The position numbers were made by a program, and so were the translations under genes. This document shows positions 48,565-56,844 of a stretch of 58,490 bases of DNA, piece after piece (within the stretch, counting starts at the first letter, position 1; each line of letters starts with the position of its first letter). Source of the DNA: CAYVDB01 sp964450705 (GTDB taxonomy: Bacteria; Patescibacteriota; Minisyncoccia; Phycocordibacterales; Zambryskibacteraceae); contig CAYVDB010000001.1 of assembly GCA_964450705.1 (NCBI GenBank), positions 1-58,490 of the forward strand. The letters run 5' to 3'. Under the pieces are notes generated by a model. That model did no database searches, was not told the origin of the DNA, and saw only the letters and a list, made by a program, of their open reading frames with translations.

Positions 48565-49355
48565 TGAAACCAGAGTATTTTGATATTCATTGCCATATAG
48601 ACGATGATAAATATGATACCGATAGAGAAGAGGTAATAAAGCACTTAAAAGAAACTAATGCTTGGGCAACAACTATTGGGACAGATCTAGAAAGCTCAAA
48701 GAATGCAGTAGAGATTGCAGAGCAAAATGAGGGGATATTTGCGTGTGTGGGGGTCCATCCTCGTGATCGAATGGATGAAAAATTTGAAGAAGAATCTTTT
48801 GAAATTTTAGTAAAAAATCCTAAAACGGTTGCGGTGGGTGAGTGTGGACTTGATTACTTTAAGTTCGAAGGGGATTTATCTTTAGAGAAAAAACGTCAGA
48901 AGGATATTTTTGAGGCTCAGATTAACTTTGCTTTAAAGCATGGGAAACCATTGATGCTCCATTGTCGAGATGCGTATGAGGATTCTTTAGATATTCTTGA
49001 GAGTTACGCGAAAGATTTTGGTGAAAAGCTTCGTGGAAATGCTCATTTTTTTGCTGGGTCACTTCCTGTCGCAAAGCGTTTGTTTGATATTGGTTTTAGC
49101 ATATCGTTTACGGGGGTCATCACATTTACTCATGATTACGATGAAATTATCCGTTTTGCTCCGCAAGATTTAATTTTATCTGAGACAGATGCTCCGTATG
49201 TTGCTCCGGTTCCTTTTCGAGGTAAGAAAAATGAGCCTGCATATGTCCGTTATGTCGTAGAATCTCTTGCTTCTATACGAGGAGTGGATAAGGACTCTTT
49301 CCAGAGGGTTTTGGTGGAAAACGCCTGCAGTCTTTTTGGAATTGATTGCAAATAA
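48564..49355 (+). CDS. tatD: TatD-family metal-dependent DNase/hydrolase
   Basis: 263 residues, TIM-barrel metallohydrolase. FDIHCHIDD carries the first two His ligands, CVGVHPRD the next, AVGECGLDYF the bridging Glu, and LMLHCRDA and LSETDAPYVAPVPFRGKKNEP the remaining ligands and signature. The family has 3'-5' DNA exonuclease and other nuclease activities. ATG overlaps the metG stop. Confidence 0.95.
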   Translation: MKPEYFDIHCHIDDDKYDTDREEVIKHLKETNAWATTIGTDLESSKNAVEIAEQNEGIFACVGVHPRDRMDEKFEEESFEILVKNPKTVAVGECGLDYFKFEGDLSLEKKRQKDIFEAQINFALKHGKPLMLHCRDAYEDSLDILESYAKDFGEKLRGNAHFFAGSLPVAKRLFDIGFSISFTGVITFTHDYDEIIRFAPQDLILSETDAPYVAPVPFRGKKNEPAYVRYVVESLASIRGVDKDSFQRVLVENACSLFGIDCK

Positions 49356-49418
49356 GGAGGCTTATGTGCTAGTGTGGGGCATCCCTTAAAAGGGTTTATT
49401 AGTTAGGAATGTCCGAAT

Positions 49419-49865
49419 ATGACCGATGAACATCAGAGTGAACAAGAATCTGCTCTTCGGGTCTATGAAGTAGGCTATTTAGTGCTTCCTTCCGTTCCTG
49501 AAGAACATATTCCTGAATTCACTAACAATTTAAAAGGCGTCATACTCCGAGAGGGTGGCGCTGTCATTTCTGAGGGAGAGCCTTTGATAAGGCCTCTTGC
49601 ATACGAAATGGTTAAGCCTCTAGGTACCAGAAATGAGCGGTATAAGAGTGCTTATTTTGGGTGGGTTAAGTTTGAAGTATCTCCACAAGGAGCTCTTGAG
49701 ATAAAAAAGTCTCTTGATGCCATGGAATCTCTGTTGCGTTTTATTCTTGTTAAAACTGTTCGAGAGGCTCCACAAGTCGAAAAGACTCTAGAAGGAGAAG
49801 AAGACCAGTCTCTAAAAGACGAGCCTTCTCTTGATAAGAGCATAGAAGAACTCGTGATAGAATAG
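49419..49865 (+). CDS. rpsF: 30S ribosomal protein bS6
   Basis: 148 residues. RVYEVGYLVLPSVPEEHIPEF and RPLAYEMVKPLGTRNERYKSAYFGWVKFE are S6 core features. It has an acidic C-terminal extension of about 40 residues (EKTLEGEEDQSLKDEPSLDKS). It heads the rpsF-ssb-rpsR unit. Confidence 0.92.
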   Translation: MTDEHQSEQESALRVYEVGYLVLPSVPEEHIPEFTNNLKGVILREGGAVISEGEPLIRPLAYEMVKPLGTRNERYKSAYFGWVKFEVSPQGALEIKKSLDAMESLLRFILVKTVREAPQVEKTLEGEEDQSLKDEPSLDKSIEELVIE

Positions 49866-49887
49866 AGGTAACAGTAATTTACCTAAA

Positions 49888-50337
49888 ATGTACATAAACA
49901 AGGCAATAATTTTTGGAAATCTTACTCGAGATCCAGAAAATCGAGCTCTTCCTTCAGGGATACAAGTTACATCTTTTTCGGTCGCAACAAATCGAGTGTG
50001 GAAAGACAAGAATGGCGCTCGACAAGAAAGTGTCGACTACCACAACGTTGTAGTTTTTGGCCGACAAGCAGAAATCGTTTCTCAGTATTTACGAAAAGGA
50101 AGCTCAGTTTATGTTGAGGGAAGGATGCAGACTCGGTCGTGGGATGCCCAAGATGGAAGCAAAAAGTATCGCACCGAAGTTGTCGCTGAAAAAGTTCAGT
50201 TTGGCCCACGTCGTGATGGGGCTACTCCGCCTTCTGCAAAGAAAGAAGGCACGTCTTCTTCGCCGGATAATGCAAATAATCTTGATACGATCGAATATCC
50301 TGAAGAAGAAATTAATCCAGATGATATTCCGTTTTAA
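49888..50337 (+). CDS. ssb: Single-stranded DNA-binding protein
   Basis: 149 residues. OB fold: NKAIIFGNLTRDPENRALPSG, TSFSVATNRVWKDKNG, YHNVVVFGRQAEIVSQYLRKGSSVYVEGRMQTRSW, then a disordered linker and the C-terminal acidic tip NPDDIPF that recruits partner proteins. Order rpsF-ssb-rpsR is that of most bacteria. Confidence 0.97.
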   Translation: MYINKAIIFGNLTRDPENRALPSGIQVTSFSVATNRVWKDKNGARQESVDYHNVVVFGRQAEIVSQYLRKGSSVYVEGRMQTRSWDAQDGSKKYRTEVVAEKVQFGPRRDGATPPSAKKEGTSSSPDNANNLDTIEYPEEEINPDDIPF

Positions 50338-50350
50338 ATCTTTAGTATTT

Positions 50351-50545
50351 ATGAAACAAAATCAAACACCCATAGTTTCTTATGTTGATTATAAGGATAT
50401 CGAACTTCTTAAAAAGTTTTTGAATCCTCATGCGCGTATGATTTCTCGCCGAAAGAGTGGTCTTTCTGCTAAGAATCAGCGTCAGATTGCACTTGCAATA
50501 AAGAGGGCTCGTTTCTTAGGTCTCTTGCCATTTGTTGCTCGATAG
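50351..50545 (+). CDS. rpsR: 30S ribosomal protein bS18
   Basis: 64 residues from the ATG at 50351: VDYKDIELLKKFLNPHARMISRRKSGLSAKNQRQIALAIKRARFLGLLPF is split across the S18 core. It is the last gene of the unit. rplI (bL9), which follows S18 in many bacteria, is absent here. The frame is open upstream within ssb, but that is a shadow. Confidence 0.96.
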   Translation: MKQNQTPIVSYVDYKDIELLKKFLNPHARMISRRKSGLSAKNQRQIALAIKRARFLGLLPFVAR

Positions 50546-50577
50546 AAAAACTCCGACGCATGTCGGAGTTTTTCGTG
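50546..50577 (+). terminator. Terminator of rpsF-ssb-rpsR
   Basis: AAAAACTCCGAC and GTCGGAGTTTTT pair perfectly around GCAT. Confidence 0.9.
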
Positions 50578-50592
50578 TAGAATGTTTGCAGT

Positions 50593-50877
50593 ATGCGATA
50601 TTTGCCGAGATGGGTTGATGGTGGTCTTTTCGGATTCTTTTTTGTCCCACTCATTTTACTCTTAAAGATAGCTTGTCCACTTAGTGTGGGTTGCTTTTCT
50701 GATCCATTTCTAATCCCTCTCTTTTCTCCATTATTTCTTCTCGAACATAGTATTGGCTTAGAGAAAGTGGAGGCTCGGGATGAAATATTTTTTATTATGT
50801 TTTTTTGGGGCTTAGTTGTTGCCCTGTGCGCTCATCTTTTCGATAAAATATCAGCACGTGGGCAGGTCAAAGAATAA
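50593..50877 (+). CDS. Small two-helix membrane protein, unknown
   Basis: 94 residues with hydrophobic stretches at about 10-55 (one or two helices, containing two Cys in LLKIACPLSVGCFSD) and 66-82. No family recognised. TAGAAT lies nine bases before the ATG. It converges with efp, their ends two bases apart. Confidence 0.6.
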   Translation: MRYLPRWVDGGLFGFFFVPLILLLKIACPLSVGCFSDPFLIPLFSPLFLLEHSIGLEKVEARDEIFFIMFFWGLVVALCAHLFDKISARGQVKE

Positions 50878-50879
50878 GG

Positions 50880-51452
50880 CTAGAACGAGTTTCCGATTCG
50901 ATCTGTGTACTCTCCGGTTTCTGTATTAATTCGAATTACATCTCCTTCCTTTATAAACATGGGCACAAGAATTGTTGCCCCAGTCTCAAGTACAACCTGT
51001 TTTGACCCTCCCTTTGCAGTATCACCCTTTACCGCCGGGTGAGCCTCTGTTACCTTGAGGTCTACTTTTATCGGAAGCTTTACGCCTATAATTTGTTCTT
51101 CGAAAATCATTGCTTCAACCAATGAGTTTGCTTTTAAAAACTTCATTTGTACACCAAGGAGCTCCTCTCCCAGAGAAAATCTTTTTGAGGGGTCATTTTC
51201 TTCGCAGAACCACCATACCCCGCGGTTATTAAAAAGGTATTTTATATTTCTATAGGTGATATCTGCTTCCTCTGCTTTTTCTGAAACATGGAAAGATCTT
51301 TCCATGACTTTTCCGGTAATTAGATTTTTTAACTTAGTGGCGTTTACCGGCTTTCTTTGCTGCTTTCTAAAGACGTGAGAATCTATAACTTCATAAGGAG
51401 CTCCGTCAACCACAATATATTTTCTTTCCGTGATTTCGTTATATTCAAGCAT
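50880..51452 (-). CDS. efp: Translation elongation factor P with an altered tip loop
   Basis: 190 residues, three beta-barrel domains. N-terminal KOW-like domain with VVDGAPYEVIDSHVF, a middle domain ERSFHVSEKAEEADI, and the C-terminal signature VVLETGATILVPMFIKEGDVIRINTETGEY. EF-P rescues ribosomes at polyproline. The tip that carries the modified Lys in other bacteria (PGKG) here reads FRKQQRKPVNA, one residue longer, so the modification is unpredictable. TATAGT lies five bases before the ATG. Confidence 0.94.
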   Translation of the reverse strand: MLEYNEITERKYIVVDGAPYEVIDSHVFRKQQRKPVNATKLKNLITGKVMERSFHVSEKAEEADITYRNIKYLFNNRGVWWFCEENDPSKRFSLGEELLGVQMKFLKANSLVEAMIFEEQIIGVKLPIKVDLKVTEAHPAVKGDTAKGGSKQVVLETGATILVPMFIKEGDVIRINTETGEYTDRIGNSF

Positions 51453-51535
51453 AAAAGACTATAATTTAAGGCTTAGATTCTAACTGAAGGGTAGGGAATT
51501 GTCCATAAAGATTAAAAGAAGGTATTATAGATGCT

Positions 51536-51862
51536 ATGAGTAGTGAAGGTTTTCCTCAAGAAAATATATACGAGGATGAGCGCGCTCGGTCTATTGAGGG
51601 GGTAGGGGAAGCCTCACTCGTTTCTTCAGGTTCTCCGTTAGCTGAGCAGTTTCGAATGCTTTTTACCGAAGCTCAAGTTGCTGATTTTGATAATCTTGTA
51701 TTTAATCAACATGGGCTTCATTACAGCCTGTTAGACGATATCAGCGAAGAAGATGCGCGAACTATAGCCTCTCTTGCAGCCCCTTTTTTTGAAGTCCAAG
51801 ATCGTAGCGAACGACGGGCTCTTGCTAAAAAAATAGCGGAAGCAATCGAGAGAGCTTCTTAG
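51536..51862 (+). CDS. Acidic protein of unknown function
   Basis: 108 residues. After a low-complexity acidic N-terminus come helical parts: SPLAEQFRMLFTEAQVADFDNLVF and ISEEDARTIASLAAPFFEVQDRSERRALAKKIAEAI. No membrane helix and no recognised family. TTGTCC-18-TATTAT ends seven bases before the ATG, so leaderless. Likely real because of the promoter and codon use. Confidence 0.6.
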   Translation: MSSEGFPQENIYEDERARSIEGVGEASLVSSGSPLAEQFRMLFTEAQVADFDNLVFNQHGLHYSLLDDISEEDARTIASLAAPFFEVQDRSERRALAKKIAEAIERAS

Positions 51863-51879
51863 TTTTTTATTTTGTTTAG

Positions 51880-52077
51880 AAAAAAAACCGCAGAGTGAGC
51901 TCTCTGCGGTCGACTCAGAAGAGTCTCCCAAAAATATGACGCGGAACCCTCGGTCTTATTCCGGAAATCTGGCTGTAAAACAGCCAAAACGTCGGATGCC
52001 TCCCGGCCTGTCGCTTAACAGGTTGCTCTGCGGGGTGAATCTCTGGCAATCCACCAGCTCTGCAAGTCCGTTTGGTA
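51880..52077 (-). ncRNA. Candidate structured non-coding RNA downstream of recA, unknown family
   Basis: No reading frame lies in this ~200-base minus-strand stretch, yet it folds into six hairpins in order: GGTGGAT/ATTCACC (about 52051-52030), CCTGT/ACAGG (about 52022-52007), GGCTG/CAGCC (about 51985-51971), CGGAA/TTCCG (about 51962-51941), GACTC/GAGTC (about 51924-51911) and a terminator CCGCAGAG/CTCTGCGG (51909-51888) followed by eight T residues. Its own promoter lies directly after the recA stop. The eight bases CCGCAGAG occur again upstream (52033-52026), so the 3' arm of the terminator could pair with either copy. No known signature (SRP, 6S, tmRNA, RNase P) is seen. Confidence 0.6.
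51888..51909 (-). terminator. Terminator of the candidate RNA
   Basis: On the minus strand CCGCAGAG, loop AGCTCA, CTCTGCGG, then eight T residues. Confidence 0.9.
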
Positions 52078-52082
52078 ATCTT

Positions 52083-52110
52083 ACTCTAGCCTAGACAGAA
52101 GATAAGTCAA
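52083..52110 (-). promoter_or_regulatory. Promoter of the candidate RNA behind recA
   Basis: On the minus strand TTGACT (52110-52105), a 16-base spacer and TAGAGT (52088-52083). The -35 box begins right after the recA stop codon. Confidence 0.55.
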
Positions 52111-53118
52111 TTATTCTTCTTTTAACTTTGATCGAATCTCTTTCAGTACAAGGGAAGCCGTCTTAGTATCTTCTTTTAGGAATTGTCGGGTAGCATCGTA
52201 TCCTCTTCCTAGTTTTGTTTCCCCGAATGAATAAGAAGTTCCTGTTTTTGTTATGACCCCGTACTTTTCTCCAAGGGCAATGAGTTCTCCTTCCCTGGAT
52301 ATTCCTTCGTTATACATGAGATCGAATTCGGTTTGTTTAAAAGGCGCCGCCACCTTGTTTTTTACGACTTTCACTCGTACTCGTCCACCCATTATCTCTT
52401 CGCCTTTCTTTATTTGAGCAATGCGTCTAATATCAAGGCGCACGGAAGTATAGAATTTTAAAGCTTTTCCGCCTGGGGTTGTTTCTGGATTCCCAAACAT
52501 AACCCCAATTTGCATTCGGATTTGGTTAATGAAGATGACAATTGTTTTAGATCGAGCCACAATTGCAGTAAGTTTCCGTAAAGCTTGGGACATAAGTCGG
52601 GCTTGTTTCCCAACGTGGTGAGCCCCCATATCGCCCTCAATCTCGTCTTTTGGCGTAAGAGCAGCAACAGAGTCAATAACAACAACATCCATTTTTCCGC
52701 TTCGCACAAGACTTTCCACGATTTCAAGAGCCTGTTCCCCTGTGTCGGGTTGAGATATTAGTAGTTCGTCTATTTTTACCCCGAGACGTTTCGCGTATTC
52801 AGGATCCATCGCATGTTCTGCGTCTATAAAAGCGCAGATTCCTCCAGCTTTCTGGGCCTCTGCTACCACATGAAGAGAAAGGGTTGTTTTTCCTGATGAT
52901 TCTGGGCCGAAGATCTCAATAATCCTTCCGCGCGGTAGTCCACCAATCCCAAGAGCGGCATCAAGGCCTATTGAGCCAGTAGATATTGCATGTACATCTA
53001 CCTTCGGCTTTTCTCCGAGTTTCATAATTGCTTCCTCGCCAAACTTCGTTTTGATTTGCCGTAGTGTTTCGTCGATATTTCGAGTATCTTTTTCTGTTGT
53101 CTGTTTTGTTTTTTTCAT
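52111..53118 (-). CDS. recA: Recombinase RecA
   Basis: 335 residues. Walker A GPESSGKTT near residue 70, AFIDAEHAMDPEYAKRLGV, SQPDTGEQALEI, VVIDSVAALTPKDEIEG, and FINQIRMQIGVMFGNPETTPGGKALKFY are classical RecA. It is the strand-exchange protein and LexA co-protease. TATAGA lies seven bases before the ATG. No SOS box is obvious in front of it. Confidence 0.98.
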   Translation of the reverse strand: MKKTKQTTEKDTRNIDETLRQIKTKFGEEAIMKLGEKPKVDVHAISTGSIGLDAALGIGGLPRGRIIEIFGPESSGKTTLSLHVVAEAQKAGGICAFIDAEHAMDPEYAKRLGVKIDELLISQPDTGEQALEIVESLVRSGKMDVVVIDSVAALTPKDEIEGDMGAHHVGKQARLMSQALRKLTAIVARSKTIVIFINQIRMQIGVMFGNPETTPGGKALKFYTSVRLDIRRIAQIKKGEEIMGGRVRVKVVKNKVAAPFKQTEFDLMYNEGISREGELIALGEKYGVITKTGTSYSFGETKLGRGYDATRQFLKEDTKTASLVLKEIRSKLKEE

Positions 53119-53126
53119 ATTATTTT

Positions 53127-53486
53127 CTATAGGTCTCTATTTACGAGATGGAGATACTCTGTTTTGTTCCTCCCAAACCGGTCTTTTACCGAGACCTTAA
53201 TTATAGAGTACCCACGAGGGGCTATCAATTTTTCACGAAATACCCCCGTTTCATCTACGAAAATTGGGGTATCGTTCAGGGTAATGGCAGAGATCTTTTT
53301 GGCAACTCCTTCTATTTGAAAGATTTCATCCACAGAAGATCCGTTTTGAGGCGATGTGATAGAGAGTGAGGGTCCGAGGATAAGGTTTTTGGACTGAAAT
53401 GTAATGTAGCTAACAAGAAGAAGAACTCCCGCAAAAATTGAAAATCTCCGTATTCTTTTCTGGTTATTCTCCATCGACATCATCAC
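53127..53486 (-). CDS. Membrane-anchored single-domain beta-sandwich protein
   Basis: Up to 119 residues (four Met codons at the start; the fourth, at 53474, is most likely). One membrane helix at about 14-31 is followed by an Ig-like domain, SITSPQNGSSVDEIFQIEGVAK ... GVFREKLIAPRGYSIIKVSVKDRFG, resembling the glucodextranase-B/Big-type fold often found on surface proteins. It overlaps the end of ftsK by 23 bases and is followed by recA nine bases later, so it lies in an ftsK-recA unit. Confidence 0.78.
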   Translation of the reverse strand: MMMSMENNQKRIRRFSIFAGVLLLVSYITFQSKNLILGPSLSITSPQNGSSVDEIFQIEGVAKKISAITLNDTPIFVDETGVFREKLIAPRGYSIIKVSVKDRFGRNKTEYLHLVNRDL

Positions 53487-55644
53487 TTTCTGGGGGAGTA
53501 GAGGATCCCTTTATCAGAACTTCTCGTGGTTTCGAGCCAGATCCTGGCCCGACTACGCCTCTTTCTTCTAGCATATCCATTAGGCGTGCCGCTCTTGCAT
53601 AGCCGACTCCGAGCTTTCTTTGGAGGTATGAAGTGGAGGCTTTTCCTGTTGCTATTACAACTTCACGCGCATCTTCATAGAGATCGTCCCCATCTTCGTC
53701 ATCGAAAGAAGAATCAAAGAGTGCGTTTTTTGAACCTCCTTCTTCAGAGAAATTTATTTCACTCGGAATTTCATTTTCATAATTCTCTACAAGATACTTA
53801 GCTAGTTTTTTGACCTCTGTTTCTGAAATGAACGCTGATTGGATACGTTGTGGCTTCGACATCTCTCCAGAAAGAAAGAGCATGTCTCCAGCTCCAAGAA
53901 GTTTTTCAGCTCCTGCCATATCGAGAATTGTTCGCGAGTCAATTTGAGAGGCGACTTGAAGGGCAATTCTCGACGGGACGTTGGCTTTAATGAGACCAGT
54001 AATCACGTTTACTGAAGGTCTTTGCGTGGAAAGAATCAGATGAATGCCAACTGCTCGGCTCATTTGAGCCAGTCTAACTATTGCTGACTCAAGTTCCCGA
54101 GGATAGGCCTGCATTATGTCGGCAAGTTCGTCGATGATGACCACAATGTAAGGCATAGTTTCAGGGAGATCTTCTCCTTCGGTTTTTCCCTTTGCTTTCA
54201 TTTTGTCGAGTTCTGGCTCGAGAATATTTTTATGATATGACTCTATGTCGCGAACGGAGCACTCTTCAAGTACATCGTACCGACGGTCCATCTCTTTTGC
54301 CGCCCATTTGAGTGCTAGTATCGCTTTTTTAGCGTCAGTAATGACGGGTGTCAGAAGGTGAGGAATTTTATTATAAAGAGTTAACTCAACTCTTTTTGGG
54401 TCTATCATGATTAACTTCAGACTTTCTGGAGAAGAGCGAAAGAGAAGGGAAGCGATTATGGCGTGAATGGTAACGGACTTTCCAGATCCAGTTGCTCCTG
54501 CGATAAGAAGGTGGGGCATTTTAGCAATATTTGCGAAGTGAGATTTCCCAGAGATTCCTTTCCCAAGTGAAGCAAGAAGCTGTTTGTCTGAATTTTGAAA
54601 CTCCATCTCTGACAAGAGAGATCCAAGCCCGACTGTTGTTTTTGTTGTGTTAGGTATTTCTATGCCCACAAGTGATTTGCCGGGGATAGGGGCTTCAATT
54701 CGTACTGGGTGCGCCGCAAGAGCAAGCTCAAGATTGTTTTGCAGTCCAAGAATCTTTGAAAGTTTTACGCCTTCTGCCGGCTTTAAGGCGTAGCGCGTTA
54801 CCGATGGTCCGATAGAGACCTCATCCATTTCAACTGCAATTCCAAAATTCTGGAGAGTTCTTTTTATGATATTTGCATTTGCTTTCACGTCTCCAACGCC
54901 CGGCTTACCCTTATCCCGTTCCAAAAGAGATAGTGGGGGTGGGGTAAAGGGGGTTAGGGAGATGGCTTTGCGTTTTGGTGTGGATGGGGAGAAATCTTCG
55001 TCTTCTTCTGTATTTTTTTTACTCTCAAATATCTTTTCAAAAGCTCCAGGTTTCTCAGGGGTAGCAATTTCAGGTTCCACTTCTATTTGGGCTTCCTTTT
55101 CTTGGTTTACTTTCAAAGGTTCCATTTCTTTCTTTGAGAAAAAGCGTTTCCACCCAAAAAGGAAGTCTATTTTTAGTGAGGTATCAAAAGTTATAAGTGT
55201 TGATATAACGAGAAGTGCGACAAGAATAATTCCTGTTGTGTATACCTCAAAAAGGGAGATCAAAGGCTGGGCTACAACTTTTCCGATAAGGCCGCCTCCA
55301 AGAGGTAGGAGTAGATCAATAATCCCTAGGGCAGAAAGAAAGAAAACTATTGAACCTATTGTTTGAATTAGGGCAAAGCGCCTTTCCAAAGTTCTGAAAA
55401 AAGATACAGAGAGTAGAAAAAAGAAGATCGAGAGAACGTAATAGCCGTATCCAAAAAGGTACGAAAAAAGGGTAAATAACCTTTCTCCAACAATGCCCGC
55501 TTTAGAGAAGGCAGCAAGAAGGAGAATAACTCCCATAACAAAAAATACCACCGCAAGTATCCCTCGTAAGGTCTCTTCTTTTATGCTTGAAAGGGGTTTT
55601 TTTATTGTTTCTGTTAGACTATCCTCTTTTTTTCTTCTGCCCAT
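53464..55644 (-). CDS. ftsK: DNA translocase FtsK/SpoIIIE
   Basis: 726 residues from the ATG at 55644. Four or five membrane helices lie in the first ~170 residues; then a short linker, the motor domain with Walker A AGATGSGKSVTIHA near residue 380 and MIDPKRVELTLY, QMSRAVGIHLILSTQRP, and a gamma winged-helix domain with ASTSYLQRKLGVGYARAARLMDMLEERGVVG. It pumps chromosome DNA through the septum and recognises KOPS-like sites. A GTG seven codons upstream is possible but less likely. Confidence 0.97.
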   Translation of the reverse strand: MGRRKKEDSLTETIKKPLSSIKEETLRGILAVVFFVMGVILLLAAFSKAGIVGERLFTLFSYLFGYGYYVLSIFFFLLSVSFFRTLERRFALIQTIGSIVFFLSALGIIDLLLPLGGGLIGKVVAQPLISLFEVYTTGIILVALLVISTLITFDTSLKIDFLFGWKRFFSKKEMEPLKVNQEKEAQIEVEPEIATPEKPGAFEKIFESKKNTEEDEDFSPSTPKRKAISLTPFTPPPLSLLERDKGKPGVGDVKANANIIKRTLQNFGIAVEMDEVSIGPSVTRYALKPAEGVKLSKILGLQNNLELALAAHPVRIEAPIPGKSLVGIEIPNTTKTTVGLGSLLSEMEFQNSDKQLLASLGKGISGKSHFANIAKMPHLLIAGATGSGKSVTIHAIIASLLFRSSPESLKLIMIDPKRVELTLYNKIPHLLTPVITDAKKAILALKWAAKEMDRRYDVLEECSVRDIESYHKNILEPELDKMKAKGKTEGEDLPETMPYIVVIIDELADIMQAYPRELESAIVRLAQMSRAVGIHLILSTQRPSVNVITGLIKANVPSRIALQVASQIDSRTILDMAGAEKLLGAGDMLFLSGEMSKPQRIQSAFISETEVKKLAKYLVENYENEIPSEINFSEEGGSKNALFDSSFDDEDGDDLYEDAREVVIATGKASTSYLQRKLGVGYARAARLMDMLEERGVVGPGSGSKPREVLIKGSSTPPESDDVDGE

Positions 55645-55731
55645 CTTTTTGTGTTTGTATAACACATCATACCACGGTCAAAAAATAGATCTTTGCAAAA
55701 TATGGCTCAAAATAAAGGTCTTTTTGTTTTA

Positions 55732-55812
55732 TAGGACATCTTGCTTTTTTATAAAGGACATGATATGATATATAAGACATTAAATTAAGGCTCAAAGAAA
55801 ATAATAGGACAT
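55732..55812 (+). promoter_or_regulatory. Four AGGACAT-type repeats upstream of the winged-helix gene
   Basis: TAGGACAT (55732-55739), AAGGACAT (55754-55761), TAAGACAT (55773-55780) and TAGGACAT (55805-55812), spaced 22, 19 and 32 bases, lie in the 170-base gap between divergent ftsK and the gene at 55836. A fifth copy in inverted orientation, ATGTCCT, follows that gene near 56740. They look like binding sites for a repeat-recognising regulator, possibly the gene product itself. Confidence 0.6.
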
Positions 55813-55835
55813 AAAAAGGTCAAAACTAAGAATAT

Positions 55836-56699
55836 ATGGATAATATTTCAGACAAAAATATTTCTTCAACTATGGATTCTAATGATACAAAAACCAATAT
55901 AAATAAAGCTAATACTGAGTTAGCCTTGATCTCCCATACGGACAAAAATTTTATATTTCTATATCAAAAAATAAAAAAAATTAGTGCAGCTCTATATTTG
56001 CTAACTAATTTTTTTGAAGAAACAGAGCCTCTCAAGGCTTCTATTCGCGGTGGGGCAACATCGTTTTTGTCCATGAATGCTCGGATGCATAAAGCGTCAA
56101 CGTATCAACTCAAAGAACTCCAACCTCATTTTGAGTCTAAGATCTTAGAAGTGATTTCCTTGCTTGATGTGGCCTCTCTTAACGGGCTAATTTCACCAGG
56201 GAATCTCTCTATTTTAAAGAAAGAGTTTGAAGATATAATCGGTTACTTCGGTAAAATCATAGAAGAAAAGCGAGGTGATACAGTAGCTCTTGATTCAAGT
56301 TTCTTTATACCAGACGAGGCATCAAGAGAGTACCTGAGCAAGCAGAATATTTCTGCTCAAAATGTCCTTAATAATCTTTCAAAAGATAAAGATGAACATT
56401 CTGACCTTTACAAAAGAAAGATCAGTTTTACACACAACGAAGATGAAGAACTTGAGTATTCTGAAGAGAAAAAAGAAAAGCTAAAGGACTTTGGGTCTGT
56501 TGCAGTGAAGAAAAACCGTAGGCAGAGTCTAATAATTTCCTTACTAAAAAGGAAAAAAGAAGTAATGATAAAGGACATTGTCGGATTAATAACCGATTGT
56601 AGTGAAAAGACCATCCAACGAGAGCTTGCAGTTCTTGTGGAGACCGGTCTTCTCAAAAAAGAAGGGGAAAGGCGATGGACCAAGTATACCCTTGCATAA
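55836..56699 (+). CDS. DNA-binding protein with C-terminal winged helix
   Basis: 287 residues. The N-terminal ~180 residues are Asn/Asp/Ser-rich then helical (YQKIKKISAALYLLTNFF, LLDVASLNGLISPGNLSILK). After a charged linker, a C-terminal HTH of DeoR type reads RRQSLIISLLKRKKEVMIKDIVGLITDCSEKTIQRELAVLVETGLL, with recognition-helix pattern SEKTIQREL. A transcription regulator is likely; it may bind the AGGACAT repeats in front of it. Proteins like this occur widely in Parcubacteria (from memory). Confidence 0.75.
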   Translation: MDNISDKNISSTMDSNDTKTNINKANTELALISHTDKNFIFLYQKIKKISAALYLLTNFFEETEPLKASIRGGATSFLSMNARMHKASTYQLKELQPHFESKILEVISLLDVASLNGLISPGNLSILKKEFEDIIGYFGKIIEEKRGDTVALDSSFFIPDEASREYLSKQNISAQNVLNNLSKDKDEHSDLYKRKISFTHNEDEELEYSEEKKEKLKDFGSVAVKKNRRQSLIISLLKRKKEVMIKDIVGLITDCSEKTIQRELAVLVETGLLKKEGERRWTKYTLA

Positions 56700-56747
56700 A
56701 GGCCAAGATGAATTGACTTTAGAGGGCATTCCAGGTAATATGTCCTG

Positions 56748-56783
56748 AAGTATGAAATGGCTTAAAAGAGCCATTTCATACTT
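56748..56783. repeat. 15-bp inverted repeat after the winged-helix gene
   Basis: AAGTATGAAATGGCT and AGCCATTTCATACTT pair perfectly around six bases. No T-run follows on the plus strand, so it may be a weak or bidirectional terminator. Confidence 0.75.
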
Positions 56784-56844
56784 ATCCACACGCGGTTTTT
56801 TGCGAACTAAGATAGCGAACCTTATAATAGTAAGTACGCATCTC

